From a virus: a stretch of DNA of 34,432 nt. Made by a program: the position numbers and the translations under genes. The stretch's first letter is position 1. The number at the start of each line of letters is the position of its first letter. The DNA lies in the IMG/VR virus record IMGVR_UViG_3300009422_000020, positions 1 to 34,432 of that record; one strand, 5' to 3'. The notes beneath the pieces are model-generated. The model was given only the letters and a program-made list of their open reading frames with translations. It had not been told where the DNA came from and did no database searches. This document shows positions 1 to 8,251 of the stretch, piece after piece.

Positions 1-58
1 ATAAAATATTATTATTATATGTATCCCATATTTCGGTTAGAGTATTTACTCGAGTCAT
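1..58 (-). CDS. Partial divergent gene, N-terminal 19 codons only, function unknown
   Basis: On the minus strand an ATG at 58-56 opens a frame that stays open to the left edge. It reads MTRVNTLTEIWDTYNNNIL, so only the first 19 residues are visible. A perfect TATAAATA late-promoter motif lies on the minus strand at 71-64, five bases before this ATG, the same arrangement as at other genes here. That context, not length, is the main reason to call it. The family cannot be recognised from 19 residues. It is divergent from the large terminase gene. Confidence 0.5.
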   Translation of the reverse strand, partial: MTRVNTLTEIWDTYNNNIL

Positions 59-71
59 GTAAATATTTATA
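58..71. promoter_or_regulatory. Overlapping divergent late-promoter motifs
   Basis: The minus strand carries a perfect TATAAATA (71-64) five bases before the partial gene start at 58. The plus strand carries TGTAAATA (58-65), 11 bases before the terminase ATG at 77. The two motifs share the core TAAATATTTATA. The T4 late consensus is TATAAATA (established). Use in both directions is inferred. Confidence 0.55.
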
Positions 72-76
72 GCGAG

Positions 77-1762
77 ATGATTAAAAATAAACAAAATTAT
101 ATGAATAACCCGAATCTACCTACGGTTGGTTCGGAATTTGAGTATACACCAAGCATGGTTCAAGACCTACAAAAGTGTAAGAAAAATATTTTACACTTTG
201 CAGAAAGGTTCTTTTATATTATATCCCTAGATGAAGGTAAAAAGACAATTGACCTGCATTACTGTCAAAAAAGAGCATTACGTAAAATGAGAGATAATCG
301 CTTTTTTATATTATTAGCAAGCCGTCAGATAGGAAAAACTACAATGATGACAATTTATGCTTTATGGATTGCATGCTTTAATGAAGATCAAAGAATATTA
401 ATTGTAGCTAATAAAGAAGGTACAGCATTAGAAATAATGAGTAGAATTAGATTAGCATATGAAGAATTGCCTAACTGGTTAAAACCGGGTGTTAAAGAAT
501 ATGGTAAAACATCTATATTATTAGCCAATGGTACAAAAATAGGTATATCTACCACAACTGGTACTGCTGCTCGTGGTCAATCGGTAAATTGTCTTATACT
601 TGACGAGCTTGCTTTTATTGAGCCACATTTAGTAGATGATTTCTGGAAATCAGTTTATCCAATTGTTTCTTCTTCAAAGAAATCTAAAATTTTTATTGCA
701 TCAACTGCTAATGGTACTGATAATCTTTTTTACAAATTATATTCAGGAGCTGAAAATAATGAAAATGATTGGGCGTGTGATAAAATTTTATGGAATGAAG
801 TACCAGGTAGAGATGAAAAATGGAGAAAGCAAACTATCAATAGTATCGGTAGTAGAGAAGCATTTGAGCAAGAATTTAATTGTGAATTTATTTCATCAGG
901 AGAAAGTTCAGTTAATGATGAATTATTTCAAAAACTTAAAAGTAAAACTTCTGAACCAAAATTTGTATTCGATGATGGTAAATATCTTTTATGGGATGAG
1001 CCTTCAGAAAACGGTATATATATAGCAAGCGTTGATACTGCTGAAGGGTTAGGTAAAGATGCATCAGTAGTTCAAATATTAGATTATACCGATTTAACCA
1101 ACATTAAACAAGTAGCAGTATACCATAACAATGAAATATCACCATATAACTTCACTGAAAAGGTTTATGAAATATTGCAGCACTGGGGTAACCCATTAGT
1201 TTGTGTTGAAAGAAATAATAGCGGTGGTCAGGTAGTTGATATACTTAAAAATACTCACGATTATGAAAATATTGTATCATGGGGTGGTTCATTGGCTAAT
1301 AGAAAGAAACAACAATTAGGCATAATTTCACATACTAATACGAAATACAAGGCAGTTACAAATATGCGATATTGGGTTAATGAATTAGAGTCAGTACAAA
1401 TAAATGATAGCAGAACTGTTAAAGAATTAAAAAACTATGTAAAAGCTGCGAATGGTACATGGAATGCAAAGAAGGGGTATCACGATGATTTAGTCACCTC
1501 ACTCATGTGGAACCTGATTATACTAGATAATGATATTGTTGAAACATATTTTGATGTAGTTAAAAAAGATACAAATAATAGACCTTTAGAACTGCAACAA
1601 ATGGATTTTGGTATTAAATATTTTATGGACCCAACTTCTTTATATAGCAATGAAAAAGGCGGGACTAACAGCACACTACCAGTTATTATAGGCAACGCTT
1701 CTAATACTAATAGTGAAATAGATCAATTACAAATGCAAGGCTTTAAGGTATGGGGACAATAA
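77..1762 (+). CDS. terL: Terminase large subunit, T4 gp17-like (packaging ATPase and nuclease)
   Basis: This is the motor that translocates DNA into the prohead and cuts headfuls. At 561 aa it is slightly shorter than T4 gp17 (610). The N-terminal ATPase has a Walker A-type loop ASRQIGKTT at residues 81-89, a Walker B NCLILDELAF at 171-180 (D176, E177) and a coupling motif STANG at 209-213. The C-terminal RNase H-like nuclease shows an acidic triad in the usual order: D320 in YIASVDTAEG, E378 in CVERNNSGG, and D470/D471 in GYHDDLVTS. The ATG at 77 sits 11 bases after a late-promoter-like TGTAAATA. The gene overlaps the next ATG by 13 bases. The likely small subunit lies about 13 kb away on the other strand. 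Confidence 0.95.
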   Translation: MIKNKQNYMNNPNLPTVGSEFEYTPSMVQDLQKCKKNILHFAERFFYIISLDEGKKTIDLHYCQKRALRKMRDNRFFILLASRQIGKTTMMTIYALWIACFNEDQRILIVANKEGTALEIMSRIRLAYEELPNWLKPGVKEYGKTSILLANGTKIGISTTTGTAARGQSVNCLILDELAFIEPHLVDDFWKSVYPIVSSSKKSKIFIASTANGTDNLFYKLYSGAENNENDWACDKILWNEVPGRDEKWRKQTINSIGSREAFEQEFNCEFISSGESSVNDELFQKLKSKTSEPKFVFDDGKYLLWDEPSENGIYIASVDTAEGLGKDASVVQILDYTDLTNIKQVAVYHNNEISPYNFTEKVYEILQHWGNPLVCVERNNSGGQVVDILKNTHDYENIVSWGGSLANRKKQQLGIISHTNTKYKAVTNMRYWVNELESVQINDSRTVKELKNYVKAANGTWNAKKGYHDDLVTSLMWNLIILDNDIVETYFDVVKKDTNNRPLELQQMDFGIKYFMDPTSLYSNEKGGTNSTLPVIIGNASNTNSEIDQLQMQGFKVWGQ

Positions 1763-2364
1763 ATCAATCACAGTTTAATAAAAGTAGATTAGATAAGTTT
1801 TTACTTGTTTTAAGTCTACCGCCTATACTTAAAGACATTAGTAATGATTATTTAGGTAGTAGAAAAAATACTGGTATAATAGAAAATAGTTTACAGTTTT
1901 CAGTATACGGTACAGTTGTACCACAAATAAAAGTACCTGAAGAAAGCTTATATTATGCTGGTCAATCAATGAAAGTGTCGAAACATACAAGACCAGTCTA
2001 TGAAAATGTAACTGTTAATTTTACTATTGATAATGAATATAATAATTATTGGGTATTATATAAATGGCTCGATTTAATGAACGATGAAAAGATTTCTACG
2101 TTTAATGGTAAAGGTATATTTAATAAACCTAATGTTTCCCCTAAAGAAAGAAGAAATCCAAACACTCTTACACCTACCGATTTATATCAAACCGATATTA
2201 CACTATATGCTAAAGATGAATTTGATAAAAACAAAGTTAAATTCATGTTTACAAAAGCTTTCCCTGTTAATTTAGGGGGTATTAATTTTAATTATCGAGA
2301 ATCAGGAGAAATAGAAACAACATTAGAATTTGCATTTTCTCAGTTATTAGTTGAATTGGTATAA
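1750..2364 (+). CDS. Tail-tube-fold structural protein (gp19-like relative)
   Basis: This 204-aa protein starts inside the end of the terminase gene (13-base overlap) and has no promoter motif of its own, so it is probably translationally coupled. The text resembles the T4 gp19 / tube-initiator beta-sandwich family: an N-terminal SRLDKFLLVLSLPPIL, a central VYGTVVPQIKVPEESLYYAG followed by PVYENVTVNFTIDNEYNNYW, and a C-terminal FPVNLGGINFNYRESGEIET. The second candidate at 6011-6556 is closer to classical gp19, so this one may be a minor tube, tail terminator-proximal or adaptor component. The fold assignment is from sequence texture, and the exact role is unknown. It lies directly before the sheath gene. 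Confidence 0.6.
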   Translation: MGTINQSQFNKSRLDKFLLVLSLPPILKDISNDYLGSRKNTGIIENSLQFSVYGTVVPQIKVPEESLYYAGQSMKVSKHTRPVYENVTVNFTIDNEYNNYWVLYKWLDLMNDEKISTFNGKGIFNKPNVSPKERRNPNTLTPTDLYQTDITLYAKDEFDKNKVKFMFTKAFPVNLGGINFNYRESGEIETTLEFAFSQLLVELV

Positions 2365-2380
2365 TCTTCATACGGGATGC

Positions 2381-2388
2381 TATAAATA
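2381..2388 (+). promoter_or_regulatory. Late promoter TATAAATA (sheath gene)
   Basis: A perfect match to the T4 late consensus, seven bases before the sheath ATG at 2396. No Shine-Dalgarno lies between motif and start. A T4-type start site would give a leaderless or nearly leaderless mRNA (inference). Confidence 0.75.
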
Positions 2389-2395
2389 ATAGTAT

Positions 2396-4771
2396 ATGGC
2401 ACGTACAATTCAATCTCCCGGTGTAGAAATTAGAGAAATCGATCAATCTATAAGACCTGTAGTTCCTGCAGGTACAAACGTTTTAATTACAGGTTTTGCA
2501 GATAAAGGACCAACTGATGAAGTTATTCAAGTAACTTCACGTAGTGAATTTGCTGATATTTACGGTGAACCAACTGCTCCTGCAGAATTATACTTAACAA
2601 GTACAGCTAATGCATTGTTTAATAGTCCAGCAAATGTATTTGTTTATAGAATGCCTTACGGTGTTGATAGAGGTATTGGATTCGGTAATAATTATAGTGT
2701 TTTAGCATACCCTGGTTCAGCAGTTTCCATCGATAACGACTTAAAAAGAGTTACCACCCTACCCGGTTTTACAAATACCGGAGCAGTAAGTAGTATTCGT
2801 TCAGTACTTCTCGGTGAACCGAAACACTTTACCATTGATCAAGATACATATTTTAGAATACAGCAAAACGATGGATTTACTTGGAAAGATACATCATCAA
2901 CAGATTTTAGTTCATTAGAAGATCTCGGTAAAGCTGCAATGCTTGTTATCAATAAAGCTCAAACAACGATTGACCAAAATTTCCAAGGGTTTTACTTAGG
3001 TGCAATTGATAATACAAATTTAAATCCTGCAACACCTTTCGATGGTATTAGAAGTATCCAAACATTAGCTAATACTGTTAGCAGTAATCGAAATGTACTT
3101 GGACCTGAATCGTTTATTAATTTACCCTCAACCAGGCTCGAGAATGTCCTTTCAGCTCCGACTGATAATAGTGAGGATACGTTTGGGGTTACACCGAATA
3201 GTATATCTGAGCAAATGGAAAATCTAACTGATTTCGATATTGCTGGAAATCAATTCGACGATACTTTATCAATTGGACTATTCAAATTAGGATCAACACC
3301 AACAACTAATAATACAATTAGATTATCTTTAAATCTAGAAGAAACAGTTGTCGGTTCACTAGATTATCATAGACAGATTAATGACCCATTAGGTGGTGTA
3401 CCGGTACCATTTAGAGTTGAAACAGAAAATCAGCTACCAACAATGGATATAATGGTTAATGATTTCTTAAGTAACAGAACTAAAGCAACATATTTAGATC
3501 CAGATGGTAAACCTCGCACAAAAATAAGATTTAACACTAAAAGAGTTAATGGTAGTTCAATTGTTAATAATTTATCAGCTGAATTCGGTGCAACTAATGC
3601 ATCAACTGCAACGATGTTAGCAACGTCATTTCCTTTTAATGCTTTAGGTGATGCAGATAGCTTATTTGCTTTAGGTTCATATGCAACTACTGATTTAAGT
3701 ACAAAAATTATAGGTAATGTACCTCAAAAATTAGATCGTTTATTAGATACTGTAGAAAATGCAGAAAGATTTGATATAGATATAACAATTGATGGTGGTT
3801 TATCAACAATTTATTCAACCACGATGGTTACAAGCGGTATTAACGGTTCATATGATGATACGGTAGCAGTTTCAGCTATCGAGGGGTTTAGAACAACAAG
3901 AACAGATAACACAACCCGATCTTCACAAACTATGAACTACAGAGCTTTATGGAATGATATTATAACTAGATTTGTAACGTTTGCTGAATTTAGAAGAAAA
4001 GATCATATTTTCATTGCTGATCTACCCAGACCAATATTTGTAGCAGGGGATAGTTTCTTAACACTGCAAGATAGTAATAAGAATTTCTCTAGAGACGTAC
4101 TTAACCCGATCAAAGCTTTTGCAAGTCAAGTTAATTCAAGTTATGCAGCGACGTATGGTCAGTGGATACAAAGCACAGATTCGGTATATGGAGGCTTATC
4201 ATATTGCCCTTCATCAGGTTATCTAGGAGCGATAATGGCTAATTCAGATTCAGCTTTTGATCCATGGTTTGCACCAGCAGGATTTACTAGAGGTAGATTG
4301 ACAGGAGCAGCTGGACTAGCATTATTTCCAACGCAGAAACAAAGAGACCAACTATATAAGATATCTGTTAATCCAGTTCCTTCGTTCCCAGTTGAAGGGC
4401 CAGTTGTATTCGGTCAGAAAACACTTCAAAAATTACCGAGTGCGTTTGATAGAATTAATGTAAGACGTTTATTCATATACTTGGAAAAAGCTACTAAAAA
4501 TACAGTTCGTAATTTTGTATTTGAACCAAATACTTTATTAACTAGAACTCGAGTAGTCAATACGTTGACACCTATTTTTGAGAATGTTAAAAATACTGAA
4601 GGAGTATACGATTATCTGATTATTTGTGATGAAAGAAACAATACACCTGATATTATTGATTCCAATGAATTAAGAGTTGATATATACTTAAAGCCAACGA
4701 GAGCAGCAGAGTTTATATTAGTTAACTTCTACGCAACAAAAACAGGTACAGATTTTAACGAATTAGTTTAA
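2396..4771 (+). CDS. gp18: Tail sheath protein, gp18-like
   Basis: This is the contractile sheath subunit that polymerises around the tail tube and drives injection. The N-terminus, with SPGVEIREIDQS, then VVPAGTNVLITGFADKGPTD and SRSEFADIYGEP, is the hallmark of T4-like sheath proteins. The C-terminal domain carries NVRRLFIYLEKATKNTVRNF (around residues 690-710) and ends in ELRVDIYLKPTRAAEFILVNF, as in gp18-like subunits. The length of 791 aa exceeds T4 gp18 (659), so there is extra material, probably in the central surface domains. It has its own perfect late promoter, as expected for a very abundant protein. Confidence 0.95.
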   Translation: MARTIQSPGVEIREIDQSIRPVVPAGTNVLITGFADKGPTDEVIQVTSRSEFADIYGEPTAPAELYLTSTANALFNSPANVFVYRMPYGVDRGIGFGNNYSVLAYPGSAVSIDNDLKRVTTLPGFTNTGAVSSIRSVLLGEPKHFTIDQDTYFRIQQNDGFTWKDTSSTDFSSLEDLGKAAMLVINKAQTTIDQNFQGFYLGAIDNTNLNPATPFDGIRSIQTLANTVSSNRNVLGPESFINLPSTRLENVLSAPTDNSEDTFGVTPNSISEQMENLTDFDIAGNQFDDTLSIGLFKLGSTPTTNNTIRLSLNLEETVVGSLDYHRQINDPLGGVPVPFRVETENQLPTMDIMVNDFLSNRTKATYLDPDGKPRTKIRFNTKRVNGSSIVNNLSAEFGATNASTATMLATSFPFNALGDADSLFALGSYATTDLSTKIIGNVPQKLDRLLDTVENAERFDIDITIDGGLSTIYSTTMVTSGINGSYDDTVAVSAIEGFRTTRTDNTTRSSQTMNYRALWNDIITRFVTFAEFRRKDHIFIADLPRPIFVAGDSFLTLQDSNKNFSRDVLNPIKAFASQVNSSYAATYGQWIQSTDSVYGGLSYCPSSGYLGAIMANSDSAFDPWFAPAGFTRGRLTGAAGLALFPTQKQRDQLYKISVNPVPSFPVEGPVVFGQKTLQKLPSAFDRINVRRLFIYLEKATKNTVRNFVFEPNTLLTRTRVVNTLTPIFENVKNTEGVYDYLIICDERNNTPDIIDSNELRVDIYLKPTRAAEFILVNFYATKTGTDFNELV

Positions 4772-4786
4772 TAACAAAGTCATTTA

Positions 4787-4794
4787 ATTAAATA
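4787..4794 (+). promoter_or_regulatory. Late-promoter-like ATTAAATA
   Basis: Five bases before the ATG at 4800. It is embedded in a 17-base sequence (4782-4798) that recurs exactly before the gene at 16960. Confidence 0.5.
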
Positions 4795-4799
4795 ATTAC

Positions 4800-5222
4800 A
4801 TGGCAGATACAAAAGTATCAGATTTAGCACCTTTAACCTTTCCTAGCAATAATGATATACTATATATTGTTAAGGGTGATGCAGGTACGTCTAATAGAAT
4901 AACGTTTAATGATCTACTAAGTGGTACAAATGGTATTATTACAAATTTAAATGATAACGTAAATCTTTTTACAGCAGAAGTACGATCTTTATCTGGGTTT
5001 TATATAACTTTAAATTTAACTAACTTTGTAACAGATTTTGCAGTGCTATCGAGTCAGGTCAAAGTCCTTTCAGCAGAGACTGAAGATTTATGGCAAACTA
5101 CTGAGTATGCTGAGACAGCTTATACTAAAATAACCGTTCTTACCGGAGGGTTAACTCAGAGTATAACCACAGCAGGTGGAACTTTAAACTTTATAAATGG
5201 AGTACTACAATCAGTAACATAA
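4800..5222 (+). CDS. Small structural protein, related to its downstream neighbour
   Basis: A 140-aa protein I cannot assign to a named family. Its N-terminus (KVSDLAPLTFPSNNDILYIV, then SNRITFNDLLSG) closely parallels the next gene (KLTDLPTLN, SNDLLYIVDAG, KKITYANLVG). This head is common at the start of phage fibre or appendage proteins. The rest is low-charge, rich in Thr/Leu/Val, with predicted coiled or beta character (VLSSQVKVLSAETEDLWQTT). It lies between sheath and tube, one base before the next gene, and has its own late-promoter-like motif. It is probably a virion appendage component (inference). Confidence 0.6.
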   Translation: MADTKVSDLAPLTFPSNNDILYIVKGDAGTSNRITFNDLLSGTNGIITNLNDNVNLFTAEVRSLSGFYITLNLTNFVTDFAVLSSQVKVLSAETEDLWQTTEYAETAYTKITVLTGGLTQSITTAGGTLNFINGVLQSVT

Positions 5223-5223
5223 A

Positions 5224-5949
5224 ATGCCTAATAGAAAATTAACAGATTTACCAACGTTGAATATTGCTCAATTTACTAGCAATGATTTACTATATATAGT
5301 AGATGCTGGTGCATCTGATGCCGATGCTTCAAAAAAGATTACCTATGCTAACTTAGTAGGTAATGATATAATAAGAATAGATAGTGGAGTTGCTTCATTT
5401 TCAGCAGAGAATGTTGGTGATATTACTTTTCTTTCAGGTGGTGTCGACGCGAATACAGTGCTTATAGACGCTCTTTCTCTTGACGCTACTGCTGCAACCA
5501 CATCAATTAATGCAATAAGCACTGTTATTGATACTAATTTTGCTTTCTTTCAAGTTCTTTCAGCGGATGTAGATGATATAAATCTTGCAGGTGTAACTTC
5601 AGATGTTGCAACATTATGCACATATACTGATTTTTTTAAAGCCGAAATCGGTGATGGTTTATATGATGTTAAATACGCGGCTTTAACCGCTTACACTTAT
5701 GTTACTCGTGTATCTGCTCTTGATCTTACATTATCTGGTAATAAAATAGGATCAGCTAATTTAGCTACAACTGCAAATACTTTAGCTACTGCAGTTAATG
5801 AATTACATAGTGAAGTAAATACAAATACAGCTGCAATTGCCACTAGTGGCAATGCCATTAATGCGCGCATTCCTTTAGCAACTTTAAAAACAGAAGTAGC
5901 AGCAAGTGCAGACTTTGCAGCATTTAAACTTAGAATAGCAGCACTTTAA
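5224..5949 (+). CDS. Structural protein paralogous to the preceding gene (fibre-like)
   Basis: This 241-aa protein shares the N-terminal SNDLLYIV...KITYANL head with the 140-aa neighbour. The head is followed by an Ala/Thr/Asp-rich middle and a C-terminal stretch with fibre-like heptads (TANTLATAVNELHSEVNTNT). The start is two bases after the upstream stop codon, with no promoter motif or Shine-Dalgarno, so coupling is likely. The composition suggests an elongated trimeric appendage (whisker or short fibre type). No receptor-binding or chaperone domain is visible. Function is unassigned. Confidence 0.6.
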   Translation: MPNRKLTDLPTLNIAQFTSNDLLYIVDAGASDADASKKITYANLVGNDIIRIDSGVASFSAENVGDITFLSGGVDANTVLIDALSLDATAATTSINAISTVIDTNFAFFQVLSADVDDINLAGVTSDVATLCTYTDFFKAEIGDGLYDVKYAALTAYTYVTRVSALDLTLSGNKIGSANLATTANTLATAVNELHSEVNTNTAAIATSGNAINARIPLATLKTEVAASADFAAFKLRIAAL

Positions 5950-5993
5950 TTTAATCTTAACTTATTATTAACGGGTTAAATTTGGTATAAATG

Positions 5994-6001
5994 AATAAAT
6001 A
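5994..6001 (+). promoter_or_regulatory. Late-promoter-like AATAAATA (tail tube gene)
   Basis: Nine bases before the tube ATG at 6011. A second near match, TATAAATG, lies at 5986-5993. Either could serve as the late promoter. Confidence 0.5.
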
Positions 6002-6010
6002 TTAATAACC

Positions 6011-6556
6011 ATGGCACAGACTAGACAAACAATACAAAATTTTTATACCCAAGCCCAAGCGAAGGACTTTGCAAGAAATAATCTATTCAGAGTTTTAAAC
6101 ATTAATTTTGGTAACGGTACTGAGATAGCTTTCGACGAAGATGATTTAATTTATGCTAAGACAGCTAAATTGCCCGGTAAAGAAGTAACATCACAAGCAG
6201 TTCCATATATGGGTTTAAACTTTAATGTACCCGGTGTTACAAAATATACAGGAAGTGAAGGGTATACTATTACTTTTAGATGTGATGAAAGTTACGATCT
6301 TAGAAATAGATTTTTACAAGTTTTAAATGATACTTTTAATGATGCAGATAGTACAGGTAATTACTTTATGCCAACTGCTGATAGTGTTATTGATTTAGCT
6401 TTGCTTGATAAAGAATTAGATAGAATATCTCAATTCCAACTAGTTGGTGTTGCACTTAAAAGTGTAGGTGAATTACAGTATGACGTTACGCAAGATGGTA
6501 CGGTTCTAGATTTTGACGTTACATTAACTTATCATTATTTTAGACAAACAGCTTAA
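6011..6556 (+). CDS. gp19: Major tail tube protein, gp19-like
   Basis: This subunit forms the inner tube through which DNA passes. The length of 181 aa is close to T4 gp19 (163). Family features are the N-terminal AKDFARNNLFRVLNINFG, then AKTAKLPGKEVTSQ and VPYMGLNFNVPGVTKYTG, then YTITFRCDESYDLRNRFLQV, and a C-terminal strand FDVTLTYHYFRQ. It has its own late-promoter-like motif and is followed at once by a strong intrinsic terminator, consistent with a separate abundant transcript. Confidence is high that this is the major tube protein. Confidence 0.9.
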   Translation: MAQTRQTIQNFYTQAQAKDFARNNLFRVLNINFGNGTEIAFDEDDLIYAKTAKLPGKEVTSQAVPYMGLNFNVPGVTKYTGSEGYTITFRCDESYDLRNRFLQVLNDTFNDADSTGNYFMPTADSVIDLALLDKELDRISQFQLVGVALKSVGELQYDVTQDGTVLDFDVTLTYHYFRQTA

Positions 6557-6575
6557 TAACTCTTTATTTGAAATT

Positions 6576-6604
6576 AAAAGCTCTCTTCGTGAGAGCTTTT
6601 TTTT
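6576..6604 (+). terminator. Rho-independent terminator after the tail tube gene
   Basis: A perfect 10-bp stem, AAAAGCTCTC (6576-6585) pairing with GAGAGCTTTT (6591-6600), has a 5-base TTCGT loop. Eight T residues run through 6604. It separates the tube gene from the next late promoter, which begins two bases later at 6606. It is the clearest intrinsic terminator in the window. Confidence 0.92.
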
Positions 6605-6605
6605 G

Positions 6606-6613
6606 TATAAATA
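6606..6613 (+). promoter_or_regulatory. Late promoter TATAAATA (hub/baseplate block)
   Basis: A perfect consensus immediately after the terminator T-run and seven bases before the ATG at 6621. It probably drives the hub operon. Confidence 0.75.
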
Positions 6614-6620
6614 TATATAA

Positions 6621-7466
6621 ATGCCTACTAAAATACTAAATTCAGTTAATAATGTTATCAGGGGGGTATCAAACCCTGTTAATAATATAGTTGGTGGTAC
6701 ATTAGCGCAACCTGGTTTATCGTTATTTGGTACAAATCTACCTGGTACACCGTTAATAAGCTTTAGGGACTCTTTTTTAAACAGTTTAAGTCAATGGAGT
6801 ACTTCTATACCGTTGAACACTCAATTTATAGTTTTAATTGATAACTTTCCAGCAGGTTTAACAACCCAAGTACTACGTAATTTAGAACCGGTAGTTAATT
6901 CAACAGGATTTGATATTAATTTACCTAAAGTAACTACTACTAATTTTAAAAACCAAGGTATGGTAGGTTGTATATTTGCTAATCAGTTTAGTATACCAGA
7001 CGATTCGGTAATAGCAGATAAGGCCACAATACCTAATAATAGAGGTTTTATAGCTGGTTCTGTATTAAAAAATAGAGGTAATTTTGGTAATTTTAATTTA
7101 AGTTTACGGGAAACTAATACATCATTTGTAGACTTTGTTATAAGACCATGGGTTATTATGGCATCTCACTACGGTTTAGTAGCAAGAAACCCTGAAGATG
7201 AGGCTGAACGTTTAAAAGACCCAAAAACGAATTTAACCATTGTCCAGTATACACGTAGTAAAGAAGGTTTATCTCAAATACCTAGAAAAACATGGAGATT
7301 TTATAATTGCGTTCCAACATCTATTTCTAATAGAGATTATTCTAATAGTGAAGATGAAGGTGTAAAGAATTTTAACACAACTTGGACATTTGACAAATAT
7401 GAAATAAGTAGTAATCTATATCTCAGCGTTAATGAGATGTTAAAAAATATAAATCCCTTTTATTAA
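6621..7466 (+). CDS. gp54: Baseplate tail tube initiator, gp54-like
   Basis: This 281-aa protein (T4 gp54 is 320) has tail-tube-fold character, with LNTQFIVLIDNFPAGL near residue 65. The long middle segment contains VDFVIRPWVIMASHYGLVA and the C-terminal part has WRFYNCVPTSISNRDYSNSE followed by NTTWTFDKYEIS. This arrangement fits the T4 gp54 family, which sits between baseplate hub and tube and starts tube polymerisation. Context supports it: the following genes are baseplate assembly proteins, tape measure and gp48, the same group as in T4. gp48 and gp54 share this fold, so the swapped assignment cannot be excluded. Its stop overlaps the next start as TAATG. Confidence 0.75.
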   Translation: MPTKILNSVNNVIRGVSNPVNNIVGGTLAQPGLSLFGTNLPGTPLISFRDSFLNSLSQWSTSIPLNTQFIVLIDNFPAGLTTQVLRNLEPVVNSTGFDINLPKVTTTNFKNQGMVGCIFANQFSIPDDSVIADKATIPNNRGFIAGSVLKNRGNFGNFNLSLRETNTSFVDFVIRPWVIMASHYGLVARNPEDEAERLKDPKTNLTIVQYTRSKEGLSQIPRKTWRFYNCVPTSISNRDYSNSEDEGVKNFNTTWTFDKYEISSNLYLSVNEMLKNINPFY

Positions 7467-8239
7467 TGAACTCATATTACTTTGATGATTACAAAATAAC
7501 CGAACTAAGTTATTTTGAATATAAAAATTTGGTTAAATCATTTTTAACTGATGATCTACAAGTTTTAAATAAAATATTTGAGAAATTATACAAGGATAAT
7601 GTTTTTACTGAAAAAAAACCTACAGCTTTTGATAAATTAAAATGTTTGTTACATATCAGATCATTAATTTTAGGAGAAGATGTAGATCTAATTTATAATG
7701 ATAAAAACTATAAACTAAATACCCAACATATAATAGAAAATACCCATATAGAAGAAAGGGATTTAACATCAGAAAATTTAGCTTTCAAAAATTTTGATAC
7801 TTTTTTTATATCAGATTTAACTAATGAGTTATATAAAAATTTAAAAAGCATTAATTTAAATGGTAAAAAAATAGACTTTAGTAATTTTACCTTGAATCAA
7901 AAGGAAGAAATATTGGATAATATTCCCGATTTAAATTTTTCCCAAATTGTTACGGATTGCGGTAATTATTTAACAAAAAGTACTATTCAAGTATTAGATA
8001 CAAAGCTATCAGTTTATAATGGAGATGTTTTATATTTTTTAAAAAATATTTTTAACACTTCATTAGAAAACCTTTATGATTTTGAATATATTTTAATAAA
8101 GCAGTTAAATTTAAATACAGCTGATTTTAAAAATTACAGTTTTACAGAGTTGAAGATATTTTATAATAAAATAGTAAAGGAATTTAATGCTCAAAAAGAA
8201 TCTTCATCCTCGACTGGTATAAATTTAAACCAGCAGTAA
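7466..8239 (+). CDS. Baseplate hub assembly protein, gp26/gp51-like (paralogue 1)
   Basis: A 257-aa, Lys/Asn-rich protein whose ATG overlaps the previous stop (TAATG at 7464-7468). Residues 9-70 (YKITELSYFEYKNLVKSFL, then FDKLKCLLHIRSLILG) match the pattern of the T4 gp26-type baseplate family (Pfam T4_baseplate). They also align with the next gene: LS-x-x-x-x-K near the start, then a conserved Asp and an Arg nine residues later. The C-terminal part (LYDFEYILIKQLNLNTADFKNYSFTELKIFYNKI) fits that family's tail. Length and context also fit T4 gp51 (249 aa), the other hub-assembly factor. It is likely a morphogenesis factor rather than a bulk virion protein. Confidence 0.6.
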   Translation: MNSYYFDDYKITELSYFEYKNLVKSFLTDDLQVLNKIFEKLYKDNVFTEKKPTAFDKLKCLLHIRSLILGEDVDLIYNDKNYKLNTQHIIENTHIEERDLTSENLAFKNFDTFFISDLTNELYKNLKSINLNGKKIDFSNFTLNQKEEILDNIPDLNFSQIVTDCGNYLTKSTIQVLDTKLSVYNGDVLYFLKNIFNTSLENLYDFEYILIKQLNLNTADFKNYSFTELKIFYNKIVKEFNAQKESSSSTGINLNQQ

Positions 8240-8242
8240 ATA
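8235..8242 (+). promoter_or_regulatory. Late-promoter-like AGTAAATA
   Basis: A TAAATA core nine bases before the ATG at 8252. It overlaps the stop codon of the upstream gene. The match is weaker than the TATAAATA sites. Confidence 0.4.
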
Positions 8243-8251
8243 TATATACAT

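Noticed and set aside
636-1025. Plus-strand open frame inside the large terminase gene
   Set aside because: It lies wholly inside the well-supported terL frame and has no recognisable protein features.
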